Part shown: in pieces, positions 17,806-25,949 of the stretch
How positions within the stretch are numbered: position 1 is the first letter of the stretch
How the letters are laid out: each line of letters starts with the position of its first letter
Source: AC-32 sp963772975
GTDB lineage: Bacteria; Actinomycetota; Thermoleophilia; Gaiellales; Gaiellaceae
Assembly (NCBI GenBank): GCA_963772975.1
Contig: CAVYZH010000002.1
Coordinates: 124,001 to 188,000, forward strand
DNA length: 64,000 bases
Direction: 5' to 3'
Made by a program: the position numbers and the translations under genes
The notes under the pieces: model-generated
Database searches by the model: none
What the model saw: only the letters and a program-made list of their open reading frames with translations
Told to the model about the DNA's origin: nothing

Positions 17806-18420
17806 TCAGGCCGCCGGCGCGACGTGGTCCAGGATCACTTCGAGCAGCCGGCACGAGTGGAGAACGTGCTCGTGCGCCAAGGCTCGCGCGCCCTCGGCGC
17901 TCCTGGCCTCGATCGCGCCGAGGATCGCGCGGTGCTCCCGGGTGTTCTGCCGGTAGAGGTCGTCGATCTCGGGCCCGCCCGCGCGCCAGCGGCTGAGGAA
18001 CGTACGCCGCGCGCCCTTCGCGACCGCCTCGACGAACGGGACACCAGCGGCCTCGTAGATCACGTCGTGGAAGCGGTAGTTCGCGCGCACCCAGTCGCCG
18101 GTGAGTGCATTGCGCTGCTCCGGGTCGCGCCCGCGCTCGAGCAGCCGGTCGGTCAGCTCGGAGAACGCGGCCTCGGCCGCCCGGAGCGCGAGCAGTTGTG
18201 CGTTTGTGAACCTCGGCACCGCGAGCTCCGTCACGAGTGCCTCCAGCTCTGCGCGCACGAGGAAGGCCTGGCGGAGCTCGTCGCGGGGGATCGTGCGCAC
18301 CCGCACGCCGCGATTCGGCTCGAACGAGACGAGCCCGGTTGCGGCGAGCCGGCGGAGCGCCTCGCGGATCGGCGTGCGGCTGACCTGGAACCGCTCCGAC
18401 AGCGTCTCCTGGCGCAGCAC
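17806..18420 (-). CDS. GntR-family regulator with FCD ligand domain
   Basis: The winged helix is visible as ETLSERFQVSRTPIREALRR with LAATGLVSFEPNRGVRVRTI. The FCD domain follows, with candidate metal ligands in NYRFHDVIYEAAG, EHRAILGAIEA and EHVLHSCR. Position beside aceBA suggests it controls the glyoxylate shunt in response to an organic acid, which is inference. The GTG start cuts off the first helix. In-frame family-like sequence (DEIAIALEDAIISGELPPGS) continues upstream for ~30 codons without an ATG, GTG or TTG, up to the aceA stop. The true start is therefore uncertain, perhaps non-canonical or hidden by a frameshift. Confidence 0.82.
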   Translation of the reverse strand: MLRQETLSERFQVSRTPIREALRRLAATGLVSFEPNRGVRVRTIPRDELRQAFLVRAELEALVTELAVPRFTNAQLLALRAAEAAFSELTDRLLERGRDPEQRNALTGDWVRANYRFHDVIYEAAGVPFVEAVAKGARRTFLSRWRAGGPEIDDLYRQNTREHRAILGAIEARSAEGARALAHEHVLHSCRLLEVILDHVAPAA

Positions 18421-18509
18421 CGAACCGGGTGGGAGCTCGCCCGAGATGATCGCGTCCTCGAGCGCGATCGCGATCTCGTCGGCCTTCGTGCCGGCGGAGC
18501 CGTCGGGGC

Positions 18510-19769
18510 CTAGCTCCGGAACTGCGCCGCCTCCGTCGAGCCTTCGAGCGCGAGCGTCGAGCTCGTGCCGCCGCTGATCGCCTGCGCGACCGCGTCGAAG
18601 TAACCGGCGCCGGCCTCGCGCTGGTGCCGTGTCGCCGAGTAGCCGTGCTCCTCGAGCGCGAACTCCTGCTCCTGCAGCTCGACGTAGGCGCTCATCCCTT
18701 TGCGGGCGTAGCCCCGGGCCAGCTCGAACATCCCTGCGTTCAGCGAATGGAAGCCGGCGAGCGTCACGAACTGGAAGCGGTAGCCCAGCTGGGCCAGCTC
18801 GCGCTGGAACCCCGCGATCCGCTCGTCGTCGAGATGCGCGCGCCAGTTGAACGACGGAGAGCAGTTGTATGCGAGCAGCTTGCCGGGGAAGCGTTCGTGC
18901 AGCGCTTCGGCGAACTCGGCGGCCTCGTCGAGGTCCGGCGTCGAGGTCTCGAACCAGACGAGGTCGGCGTAGGGCGCCGCCGCCAGCCCCCTGGCGATGG
19001 CCGGCTCGAGCCCGTCACGCACGCGGAAGAAGCCCTCGGGCGTGCGCTCGCCGGTCAGGAACTGCTCGTCCGCCGGGTCGGTGTCGCTCGTCACGAGCTT
19101 CGCGCTGAGCGCGTCGGTGCGGGCGACGAGTACCGTCGGCACGCCGCAGACGTCGGCGGCGAGGCGGGCCGCGACCAGCATCCGCACGAACTGGCTCGTC
19201 GGGACGAGCACTTTCCCGCCGAGATGGCCGCACTTCTTCTCGGAGGAGAGCTGGTCCTCGAAGTGCACGCCCGCCGCCCCCGCTTCGATCATCGCCTTCA
19301 TCACCTCGAAGGCGTTCAGCGGCCCACCGAAACCGGCCTCGGCGTCGGCGACGATCGGAGCCAGCCAGTGGGTGCCGGTGTCGCCCTCGGCCGAGTGGAT
19401 CTGGTCGGCCCGCAGGAGGGCGTTGTTCAGCCGCCGCGCGAGGGCCGGCCCGCTGTTCGACGGATAGAGGCTCTGGTCGGGGTACGTGTGGCCGGCGAGG
19501 TTCCCGTCGGCGGCGACCTGCCAGCCGCTCAGGTAGATCGCCTTCAGACCGGCCTTGACCATCTGCACCGCCTGGCCGCCGGTGAGCGCGCCGAGGGCCG
19601 CGACGCACTCTTCGTCCTGGAGCAGCTGCCACAGCCGCTCGGCTCCCAGCCTGGCCAGCGTGTGCTCGACGTGCACCGTGCCGCGCAGCCGCTCGACGTC
19701 CTCGGGCGCGTACGGCCGCACAATCCCGTCCCAGCGGCGCGACGACGCCCAGTTCCCGTTACTCCCCAT
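18510..19769 (-). CDS. aceA: Isocitrate lyase AceA
   Basis: Cleaves isocitrate to glyoxylate and succinate, the first glyoxylate-shunt step. The 419 residues match the short bacterial class. Signatures: VQMVKAGLKAIYLSGWQVAA, YPDQSLYPSNSGPALARRLN, the catalytic loop SSEKKCGHLGGKVLVPTSQF with the active-site Cys, VARTDALSAKLVTSDTDPAD, and NCSPSFNWRAHLDD. The ATG overlaps the end of aceB by 11 bases, so both are cotranscribed as aceB-aceA. The GntR-type gene follows immediately. Confidence 0.96.
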   Translation of the reverse strand: MGSNGNWASSRRWDGIVRPYAPEDVERLRGTVHVEHTLARLGAERLWQLLQDEECVAALGALTGGQAVQMVKAGLKAIYLSGWQVAADGNLAGHTYPDQSLYPSNSGPALARRLNNALLRADQIHSAEGDTGTHWLAPIVADAEAGFGGPLNAFEVMKAMIEAGAAGVHFEDQLSSEKKCGHLGGKVLVPTSQFVRMLVAARLAADVCGVPTVLVARTDALSAKLVTSDTDPADEQFLTGERTPEGFFRVRDGLEPAIARGLAAAPYADLVWFETSTPDLDEAAEFAEALHERFPGKLLAYNCSPSFNWRAHLDDERIAGFQRELAQLGYRFQFVTLAGFHSLNAGMFELARGYARKGMSAYVELQEQEFALEEHGYSATRHQREAGAGYFDAVAQAISGGTSSTLALEGSTEAAQFRS

Positions 19770-21315
19770 GCTGACCCCTTTCCAGGTAGTCGTAGGCAGG
19801 CAGCGTCAGGAACTCGACGAACCGCTCGCCGAGCGCCACCTGCTCGAAGATCTCCCGCGCCTCGTCGACGCGCCACTCCCCCTCGCCCAGCTCGCCGCGG
19901 AACCGGTCGACTTCCTCGTCGATCACCCGCTCGACTTGCGCGCGGTCGAAGCGCCCGTGGCGGACCCACTGCCACACCTGCGAGCGCGCGATCTCGGCGG
20001 TCGCGACGTCCTCCATCAGGTTGAAGATCGCGACCGCGCCGGTGCCGCCGAGCCACGCGGTCAAGTAGCGCAGCGCGACGCCGACGTCGTTGCACAGCCC
20101 TTCCTCGGTGACATGGCCCGGCGTAGACGCAACGTCGAGCAGCTGCGCCTCCGAGCTGGAGACCTCCTCGCGTAGCCGGTCGAGCTGGTTCGGCCGCTGG
20201 AACTCCGCCAGCGCGACCGGGACGAGATCCGGGTGCGCGACCCAGGTCCCGTCGAAGCCGTCGCCGGCCTCGCGCCGCTTGTCCTCGCGCACCTTGGCAA
20301 GCGCTCGTTCGTTGAGCTCGGGGTCCCGCCTGCTCGGGATGAAGGCCGCCATCCCGCCCATCGCGTGCGCGCCGCGCCGGTGGCAGGTCCGCACGAGCAG
20401 CTCGGTGTAGGCCCGCATGAACGGCGCCGTCATCGTGACGGCATTCCTGTCGGGCAGGACGAAGTCGGGCCGCTCGCGGAAGGTCTTGATCATGCTGAAC
20501 ATGTAGTCCCAGCGGCCGGCGTTCAGCCCCGCTGCGTGCTCGCGCAGCTCCCAGAGGATCTCGTCCATCTCGAACGCCGCCGGCACGGTCTCGATCAGGA
20601 CGGTCGCGCGGACCGAGCCGCGCGGGAGGCCTAGGGCATCCTCGGTGTAGCTGAAGACCTCGTTCCAGAGACGCGCCTCGAGGTGGCTCTCGAGCTTCGG
20701 CAGGTAGACCCAGGGACCCGCGCCCCGGTCGAGCAGGCGTTGGCCGTTGTGGAAGACGAAGAGGCCAAAGTCGAAGAGGCTGGCCGAGACAGGCTCGCCG
20801 CCGACGGCGAGGTGACGCTCCGGCAGGTGCCAGCCGCGCGGCCGGACGAGCAGGGTCGCCGTCTCGTCCGCCAAGCGGTAGGTCTTCTCCGCCGTCTGGA
20901 GCTCGATCGTGCGCTCGATCGCGTCGGTGAGATTGGCCTGGCCGTCGATCATGTTCGACCAGGTCGGCGCATTGGCGTCCTCGAAGTCCGCCATGAACAT
21001 CCGCGCGCCCGAGTTGAGCGCGTTGATCACCATCTTGCGGTCGGTCGGCCCGGTGATCTCCACACGCCGGTCGCGGAGCCCGGGGGGCACCCGTTCGATC
21101 GTCCAGTGGCCCTCGCGGACCTCGCGCGTCGAAGGCAGGAAGCCCGGAAGCGCGCCGGCGGCGATGCGCTCCCGCCGCGCCGCTCTCGCTTCGAGCAGCT
21201 CCAGCCGCCTCTCCCCGAAGCGCTCCTCGAGCGCCACGACGAAGGCGACGGCCTCCGGTGTCAGCACCTCGGCCGCGCGCCGCGGCCGGGCGCCGTCAAC
21301 CTCCACTGCAGCCAT
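19759..21315 (-). CDS. aceB: Malate synthase A, AceB
   Basis: Condenses glyoxylate with acetyl-CoA to malate. A 518-residue enzyme of the A isoform. Recognised parts: GFLPSTREVREGHWTIERVP, FMADFEDANAPTWSNMIDGQ, LLVRPRGWHLPERHL, RATVLIETVPAAFEMDEIL with the catalytic Arg, GLNAGRWDYMFSMIKTFR with the metal-binding acidic residues, and GMAAFIPSRRDPELNERALA. The C-terminal YLTAWLGGTGAVAIFNLMED completes the family. The start follows the 62-residue Cys-rich gene by 5 bases, so the transcript probably begins upstream of that gene, at the palindrome. Confidence 0.96.
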   Translation of the reverse strand: MAAVEVDGARPRRAAEVLTPEAVAFVVALEERFGERRLELLEARAARRERIAAGALPGFLPSTREVREGHWTIERVPPGLRDRRVEITGPTDRKMVINALNSGARMFMADFEDANAPTWSNMIDGQANLTDAIERTIELQTAEKTYRLADETATLLVRPRGWHLPERHLAVGGEPVSASLFDFGLFVFHNGQRLLDRGAGPWVYLPKLESHLEARLWNEVFSYTEDALGLPRGSVRATVLIETVPAAFEMDEILWELREHAAGLNAGRWDYMFSMIKTFRERPDFVLPDRNAVTMTAPFMRAYTELLVRTCHRRGAHAMGGMAAFIPSRRDPELNERALAKVREDKRREAGDGFDGTWVAHPDLVPVALAEFQRPNQLDRLREEVSSSEAQLLDVASTPGHVTEEGLCNDVGVALRYLTAWLGGTGAVAIFNLMEDVATAEIARSQVWQWVRHGRFDRAQVERVIDEEVDRFRGELGEGEWRVDEAREIFEQVALGERFVEFLTLPAYDYLERGQHGE

Positions 21316-21320
21316 CGCGG

Positions 21321-21509
21321 TCACTCGTTGTCGTGATCCCGCTCGCAGAAGTCCGGGCACGTGCACGGAGCCGTTTCCGCGGCGGTCAGCACGTAGCCGG
21401 AGCGTGCGACCGCCGGCCGGTCGCTCACCACGCGTACGTGGCTGACTCCGTTGCCATCGGAAGTCTGAGCCTTCTGGCCCTGCCGGAGCTTCGAGAGCAA
21501 GCGATTCAT
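21321..21509 (-). CDS. Small protein with Cys-rich acidic tail, leader gene of aceBA
   Basis: 62 residues: a basic N-terminus (MNRLLSKLRQGQKAQTS), a central HVRVVSDRPAVARSGYVLTA, and a striking tail AETAPCTCPDFCERDHDNE with three Cys, His and many acidic residues. The tail could bind a metal or a redox partner. No family was recognised. The gene is the first of an apparent operon with aceB and aceA (5-base spacing). Upstream, CACAAT as a -10 and CTGGAC as a -35 frame a perfect palindrome; the mRNA may be leaderless because -10 to ATG is only ~10 bases. Confidence 0.65.
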   Translation of the reverse strand: MNRLLSKLRQGQKAQTSDGNGVSHVRVVSDRPAVARSGYVLTAAETAPCTCPDFCERDHDNE

Positions 21510-21528
21510 AACCGGGATTGTGCCACGT

Positions 21529-21540
21529 TTCGGATCCGAA
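21529..21540. promoter_or_regulatory. Palindrome TTCGGATCCGAA, proximal site
   Basis: A perfect 12-bp palindrome between candidate -35 (CTGGAC) and -10 (CACAAT) elements of the leftward aceBA transcript. This position fits a repressor operator. A near-identical site lies 62 bases away. Confidence 0.6.
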
Positions 21541-21590
21541 GTCCAGTTCTGATGGGCCTACCTAGCCATTCTTCCAGGAGAACGCCGCGT

Positions 21591-21602
21591 TTTGGATCCG
21601 AA
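21591..21602. promoter_or_regulatory. Palindrome TTTGGATCCGAA, distal site
   Basis: Same core as the proximal site with one change (TTYGGATCCGAA), centred 62 bp away, about six helical turns. It lies 45 bases before the rightward small gene, so a protein bridging both sites could control both directions. Confidence 0.55.
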
Positions 21603-21646
21603 ATTTGGGTGCGGCACCTGCCGGCGGGCCATGGCATAGTCGTCTC

Positions 21647-21805
21647 GTGATCGACCCCGAGCTCGCCGCCGTCCTCGGCGCCCTCGCGTTCGGCGTGCTG
21701 TTGACGTTGCCGCGCCTGCACCGAGCCGCCCGCCGGGCGGAGAACTTCTGCGCCAGCTGCGGCCGGCGCATCCTCCTCGGCCAGCGAACGTGCGACTGCG
21801 ACTGA
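21647..21805 (+). CDS. Small membrane protein with C-terminal zinc-ribbon-like cysteines, copy 2
   Basis: Almost identical to the copy at 17290: PELAAVLGALAFGVLLTLPR, then FCASCGRRILLGQRTCDCD. Only one residue differs (AVLG versus AILG); the other substitution is silent. A TTG start 14 codons upstream is possible, but the homology between copies starts at this GTG. First gene of a three-gene overlapping set ending in a YdjM-like membrane protein, so a role in that membrane complex is plausible but unproven. Confidence 0.6.
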   Translation: MIDPELAAVLGALAFGVLLTLPRLHRAARRAENFCASCGRRILLGQRTCDCD

Positions 21806-21984
21806 GCTTCGACGTCCCCGACGGGCGCGATCTGCGCGTCTTCGGGGGCTACTGCCTCGCGGCCGCGGTCTACATCGCGATCGGCGTCACCTGGGTCGAC
21901 TTCCTGCTCTCGTTCTGGGTCGGCCTGGCCTACCTGGTCGTGGTCGCGTGGGCGGTGCCGACGTTCGTCCGGTGGCTCGTTTGA
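21790..21984 (+). CDS. Two-helix membrane protein, 64 residues, copy 2
   Basis: Two hydrophobic helices separated by a short turn, with a charged N-terminus (RLRLSFDVPDGRDLRVFG). It overlaps its neighbours on both sides by start/stop sharing, typical of a tightly coupled operon. No family was recognised. A near-identical paralogue is at 17433. Confidence 0.65.
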   Translation: MRLRLSFDVPDGRDLRVFGGYCLAAAVYIAIGVTWVDFLLSFWVGLAYLVVVAWAVPTFVRWLV

Positions 21985-22700
21985 GCTGGGCGGCGCACGA
22001 CCTCGAGCCCTACGCGATCCAGAAGCACGTCGGGCTGAAGCTCGCCTTCGTGCCGCTGCTGATCGGCTCGTACTCGCCGGACATGATGACCAAGTGGTTC
22101 GTCTACGGGATCCATCTCGGCCCGTGGGACCTGAAGGCGAGCGACCCCGCGCAGTTCCACCGCGGCTGGCCCGGCTTCGGCTTCACGCACTCGTTCATCT
22201 ACGGCGTCGCCGTCGGGCTGATCATCTGGAAGCTCTTCGGGTCGAAGCTCTGGGGCGTCAGCTTCATCGTCGGCCAGGCCGCACACGCGCTCACCGACGC
22301 CGGCGACACCGTCGGGACGATGCTGTTCTTCCCGTGGACATTCCACTTCCACCTCGACGCCTGGGCCTACGCGGGCCAGACCGGGCGGATGACCGACGCC
22401 GCCGCCTACTTCAGCGGGCTGGGCAGCATGTGGGACGCCGTCTGGATCGTCTACGGCCTCTACTCCTGGCGCGTACTCACAAGTGCGTACTTCGACGACT
22501 ACATCTATCGGGCAGATGCCTTCTGGCCGTGGCTGAACCGGGCGATCCCCCGCGGCGCGCTGCTCACGCTCTACCGGGCTGCGTTCTTCTACGGAACCTC
22601 ACGCTGGATCGCATGGACGGTCTGGGCCCACGTGATCCACCACTACCCGTACGACCTCAGCTGGGGCGGGCCGCACTGGGTGCCCGCCGCACACCCCTAG
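21981..22700 (+). CDS. YdjM/YbcI-like membrane-bound metal-dependent hydrolase
   Basis: A ~239-residue membrane protein. It carries HDLEPYAIQKHVGLKLAFVP, the motif FHRGWPGFGFTHSFIYG and QAAHALTDAGDTVGTM, which match the HRGxTHS and HxxxD metal-ligand pattern of the LexA-binding, inner-membrane putative hydrolase group (YdjM). Several hydrophobic helices surround these motifs. The reaction is unknown. The TTG start shares bases with the stop of the preceding gene (TTGA); a GTG 11 codons upstream is an alternative. The 3' end overlaps the convergent ABC permease by 44 bases. The 5' end is duplicated at 17624. Confidence 0.8.
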   Translation: MSWAAHDLEPYAIQKHVGLKLAFVPLLIGSYSPDMMTKWFVYGIHLGPWDLKASDPAQFHRGWPGFGFTHSFIYGVAVGLIIWKLFGSKLWGVSFIVGQAAHALTDAGDTVGTMLFFPWTFHFHLDAWAYAGQTGRMTDAAAYFSGLGSMWDAVWIVYGLYSWRVLTSAYFDDYIYRADAFWPWLNRAIPRGALLTLYRAAFFYGTSRWIAWTVWAHVIHHYPYDLSWGGPHWVPAAHP

Positions 22701-23490
22701 CCAGCAGGGCGATCAGGAAGCACGCGACGAGCGCAGCCGCCACGGAGGCACCTGCCGCCGTGTCCTCGTAGTAGGAGAGATAGAGGCCGGCGATCGCAGC
22801 CACGATCGCGATTGCCGCGGCGACCGCCATCATCGGCGCCATCCTGCGCACGAGCAGCCTCGCGGTCGCAGCCGGACCGATCACGACCGCGAGCACGAGC
22901 AGGTTGCCGAGCGCCTGGACGCCGACGAGCAGCGCCGCGGCCACGAGCACGAGCAGGGCGGCGTCGGCGAGCCCGGCGCGCGCCCCGAAGGCCGCCGCGT
23001 TGACCCGGTCGAACCCGACCGCAAGCAGTACCCGATGAACGGCACTGAGCGCCGCGAGCGAGCAGGCAGCGACCACGGCGGTCGTCACCAGGTCTCCAGC
23101 TGTCACCCCGAGCGGGTCGCCGAAGAGGAGGCCGGCAAGGCCTGGCGGCGAGCTCGGCGCAAGCGCCAGCAGCACGCCGAGACCGAAGAGCGTCGTCGTC
23201 ACGATCGCGACCGACGCGTCACGGCCTAGCCCGGGAACCTGCGCGGCCAGCGCGATCGCGAGCGCCGCTCCGGCGAGCCCCGCGGCCGCCCCTGCGACGA
23301 GCGGCAGACCGAGCAGCGCCGCGCCGACGAGGCCGGGCAGCATCGCGTGTGCGAGCGACTCCGCGCTGTAGGAAAAACCGTGGAAGACGACCCAGCAGCC
23401 GAGCGCTCCGCCGAGGATGCCGACAAGGGCCAGCTCGAGGAAGGCACGCTGGACGAGCCCCTGGTGCCACGGCTCCAGCAGCGCCTGCAT
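22657..23490 (-). CDS. Metal ABC transporter permease, ZnuB/MntB-like
   Basis: A 277-residue polytopic protein of the ABC-3 family with about eight helices. Recognisable pieces are LALVGILGGALGCWVVFHGF, FSYSAESLAHAMLPGLVGAA, AALLVGVQALGNLLVLAVVI and IGPAATARLLVRRM. It would move zinc or manganese together with the adjacent ATPase. The ATG overlaps the ATPase stop (TGATG). The C-terminal 15 codons overlap the convergent YdjM-like gene. A second permease of the same family is present upstream, fused to the binding protein, so the transporter may be a heterodimer. Confidence 0.88.
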   Translation of the reverse strand: MQALLEPWHQGLVQRAFLELALVGILGGALGCWVVFHGFSYSAESLAHAMLPGLVGAALLGLPLVAGAAAGLAGAALAIALAAQVPGLGRDASVAIVTTTLFGLGVLLALAPSSPPGLAGLLFGDPLGVTAGDLVTTAVVAACSLAALSAVHRVLLAVGFDRVNAAAFGARAGLADAALLVLVAAALLVGVQALGNLLVLAVVIGPAATARLLVRRMAPMMAVAAAIAIVAAIAGLYLSYYEDTAAGASVAAALVACFLIALLARGVRRAPSAARPS

Positions 23491-24227
23491 CAATGATGGT
23501 GCGCCGGCAGGATTGCCGCCTCGCCGCCGAGCGCGACGATCGCCTCGCCATAGGTCGCCTCGAGCACGTCCTTGGTCAAGGTCGAGGCGGGCGGGCCGAG
23601 CGCGACCTGTCTCCCGTTCAGGCACAGGACGCAATCGCACGCCCTCGCCTGCTCGATGTCGTGGGTCGAGATCAGGATCCCGCGACCTTCGGCGGCGAGC
23701 TCACGGATCAGCCGCTCGAGCAGCTCCTCGCTCGGCAGGTCGACCCCGATAAACGGCTCGTCGAGGAGCAGCACCGGCGCCTCTTGCACCAGCGCCCGCG
23801 CGAACAGCACCCGCTGCCGCTGGCCGCCCGAAAGCGCGCCGAACGAGCGCTGCTGGAGCCCCTGCAACCCGACGCGCGAAAGCGCCTCTCGGGCGCGGGC
23901 CCGCTCGGAGCGGCCGAGCGGCCGCCACCACGGGACACGCGTGAGCGTTCCCATCAGCGCGACGTCGAGTGCGGTCACCGGGTAGTCGAGCCGCGAGCGC
24001 TCGGTCTGCGGGACGAATCCGCAGCGACCCTCGACGCGCACCGTCCCGGCCACAGGCGGCAACAGTCCGAGCAGCACGCGGAAGAGCGTCGACTTGCCGC
24101 CGCCGTTCGGCCCGAGAACGGCGATCCGCTCGCCGCGCCGCAGCTCGAAGGAGACGTCCTCGAGCACGCGCTGGGCGCCGTAGGCCGCCGCCAGCCCTTG
24201 CGTCTCGACGAGCGTCAGATCCTGCAC
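23490..24227 (-). CDS. Metal ABC transporter ATP-binding protein, ZnuC-like
   Basis: A 245-residue ABC ATPase: Walker A GPNGGGKST, Q-loop FVPQTERSRLDYPVTALDVA, signature LSGGQRQRV, Walker B PVLLLDEPFIGVD, switch His in ISTHDIEQA. The C-terminus ends in AHHH, which may touch zinc. The DYPVTALDVALMG stretch is typical of zinc/manganese importers. The GTG start lies 13 bases inside the upstream gene. It energises the two permease units flanking it. Confidence 0.9.
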   Translation of the reverse strand: MQDLTLVETQGLAAAYGAQRVLEDVSFELRRGERIAVLGPNGGGKSTLFRVLLGLLPPVAGTVRVEGRCGFVPQTERSRLDYPVTALDVALMGTLTRVPWWRPLGRSERARAREALSRVGLQGLQQRSFGALSGGQRQRVLFARALVQEAPVLLLDEPFIGVDLPSEELLERLIRELAAEGRGILISTHDIEQARACDCVLCLNGRQVALGPPASTLTKDVLEATYGEAIVALGGEAAILPAHHH

Positions 24228-25939
24228 GTCACCTTGCCGCCGGTGAAGCCCTCGGCCATCCGCGCCGCATTCGCGGCCTCCATGCCGACGTACGTCGCAC
24301 CTGCCGAGCCTGCGGGCCCGAGCGTGTCGCCGTAGAGGACGAGGTCGGAGCGGGCGCCGGTCTCCCTGGCCACGGCGCGGGCAAGCCTCGCGTTGATCGA
24401 GCTCTCCGGGAAGACCGCGTGGACATGCTCGCGCTTGATCAACGCGATCAAGCGGGTGGTCTCGCCGGCCGAAGGCTGCGCCTGGGTCGTCTGCGACGGA
24501 ATGATCGCGCCAACGACTTGGATGCCATAGCGGGCCGCGAAGTAGTTGAAGGCATCGTGGTCGGTCACGAGCTTGCGCTCTTGCTTCGGCACGCGGGAGA
24601 AGCAGCCGGCGATTCCGCGGTCGAGGTTCTGCAACCGCCTCACGTACCGGTCGGCGCGCCGCGCGAACGCGGCCTTCTTCGCGGGCTCGGCCCGTGCCAG
24701 CGCCGCCTCGATGCGCCGGACCGCGGCCAACGCGTTGCGCGGGTCGTGCCACCAGTGCGGGTCGTACCGGGAGGATTCCGGGCCGGAGGTCTCGCCGGGG
24801 AGCTTGACGGGCACCGTTGCGCCGAGGTCGACGACGGTCGGCTTGCCGCCCGAGCTGGAGACGACTTTGTCCATCCAGCGGTCGAGCTGGTCGCCGTTCT
24901 CCAGGACGAGATCGGCCCGCGCGGTCGCCTCGACGTCGCCCGGGCGGGGCTCGTACTCGTGCGGGTCGGTGTTCGGCTGCAGGAGCTGGTGGACGGAAGC
25001 GTCAGGGCCTGCGATCACGCGCGTCCAGTCGCCGATCTGCGTGGTCGTTGCAACGACATCCAGGCCGCTCGGGTTGCCGACGCCGGAGCCGCACCCCGCG
25101 ACCGCCAGCGCCGCGAGGGCAAGGACCGCGCCGCGCCGGACGAGCGTCACCCGCGCGGCGGCCACGACCGCGAAGACACCACCGGTGAGGACGGCGATCC
25201 CGGCTCCCGGTGGCACATTGACCTGGACCGAGAGCCAGAGGCCGGCCACCCCCTCGACGGCCGCGAGCCCGATCGCACCGAGCTGCAGCGTCCAGACTCG
25301 ATGCGTGACCAGCCGCACCGTCGCGGCCGGGACGACGAAGAGCGCCGCCACGAGCAGCGCGCCGGTCGCCGCCAGGGCGGCTACGACGGCAAGAGCCACC
25401 AGGCCCAGCAAGGCGAGCTCGGGGATTCGCGAGCGAACGCCGAGTGCTCGCGCGTCCTGCGGCTCGAAGCCGGCCGCGAGCCACGGCCGTGCGAGCGCGA
25501 CCCCGGCAAGGACGGCGACGACGCTGGTCGCCCCCGCGACGGCCTGGTCCGCCGGGTTGATCGCGAGCAGGCTCCCGAAGAGCAGCGTCTCGACCGACGA
25601 GGCCGAGTGAAAGACGTCACTCGCCAGGATCACGCCGAGCGCAAGCGCACCGGTGAGCACGAGCCCGGTGACGCTGTCCTCGCCGGTGTCGCGTGCGCGG
25701 CCCAGCCGCTCGACGGCGAGCGCGAATACGACCGCCGCGCCGTAGGCGCCGAGCAATGCGGGCAGCCCGAGGCCGTCGGCCAGCACGAGCCCGGGAAATG
25801 CCGCGGTCGCCACGCCGTGCGAGTAGAAGGAGAGGCCGCGCAGCACGATCCACGACCCGAGCACCCCGGCAGCGGGCGCGAGCAGCAGCACCTCAACGAG
25901 GCCATCTTGGACGAAGGGGTAGCGGAAGGGCTCGAACAC
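24215..25939 (-). CDS. Fusion of ABC-3 permease and ZnuA-type metal-binding lipoprotein
   Basis: One 574-residue open frame without any stop. Residues ~1-262 are an ABC-3 permease (WIVLRGLSFYSHGVATAAFP, GALLVAALFVVPAATVRLVT). Residues ~264-283 are a hydrophobic segment ending in the lipobox AVAGC (Cys283). Residues ~290-574 are a cluster A-I binding protein with metal-ligand positions in PNTDPHEYEP, DPHWWHDPRN, TDHDAFNYFAARYG and LYGDTLGPAG. Either the binding domain is tethered to its permease or a GTG at 25150 starts a separate lipoprotein. The GTG start lies 11 bases from the Zur box; zinc-dependent repression is expected. Confidence 0.87.
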   Translation of the reverse strand: MFEPFRYPFVQDGLVEVLLLAPAAGVLGSWIVLRGLSFYSHGVATAAFPGLVLADGLGLPALLGAYGAAVVFALAVERLGRARDTGEDSVTGLVLTGALALGVILASDVFHSASSVETLLFGSLLAINPADQAVAGATSVVAVLAGVALARPWLAAGFEPQDARALGVRSRIPELALLGLVALAVVAALAATGALLVAALFVVPAATVRLVTHRVWTLQLGAIGLAAVEGVAGLWLSVQVNVPPGAGIAVLTGGVFAVVAAARVTLVRRGAVLALAALAVAGCGSGVGNPSGLDVVATTTQIGDWTRVIAGPDASVHQLLQPNTDPHEYEPRPGDVEATARADLVLENGDQLDRWMDKVVSSSGGKPTVVDLGATVPVKLPGETSGPESSRYDPHWWHDPRNALAAVRRIEAALARAEPAKKAAFARRADRYVRRLQNLDRGIAGCFSRVPKQERKLVTDHDAFNYFAARYGIQVVGAIIPSQTTQAQPSAGETTRLIALIKREHVHAVFPESSINARLARAVARETGARSDLVLYGDTLGPAGSAGATYVGMEAANAARMAEGFTGGKVTCRI

Positions 25940-25949
25940 TCGGGCTCAA

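Larger units (their letters stand above)
21647..22032 (+). repeat. 386-bp direct repeat, copy 2
   Basis: Partner of 17290-17675. This copy is followed by the intact third gene, so it is probably the parental locus. Recombination between the two copies would remove the 4.36 kb holding aceB, aceA and the regulator. Confidence 0.97.
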
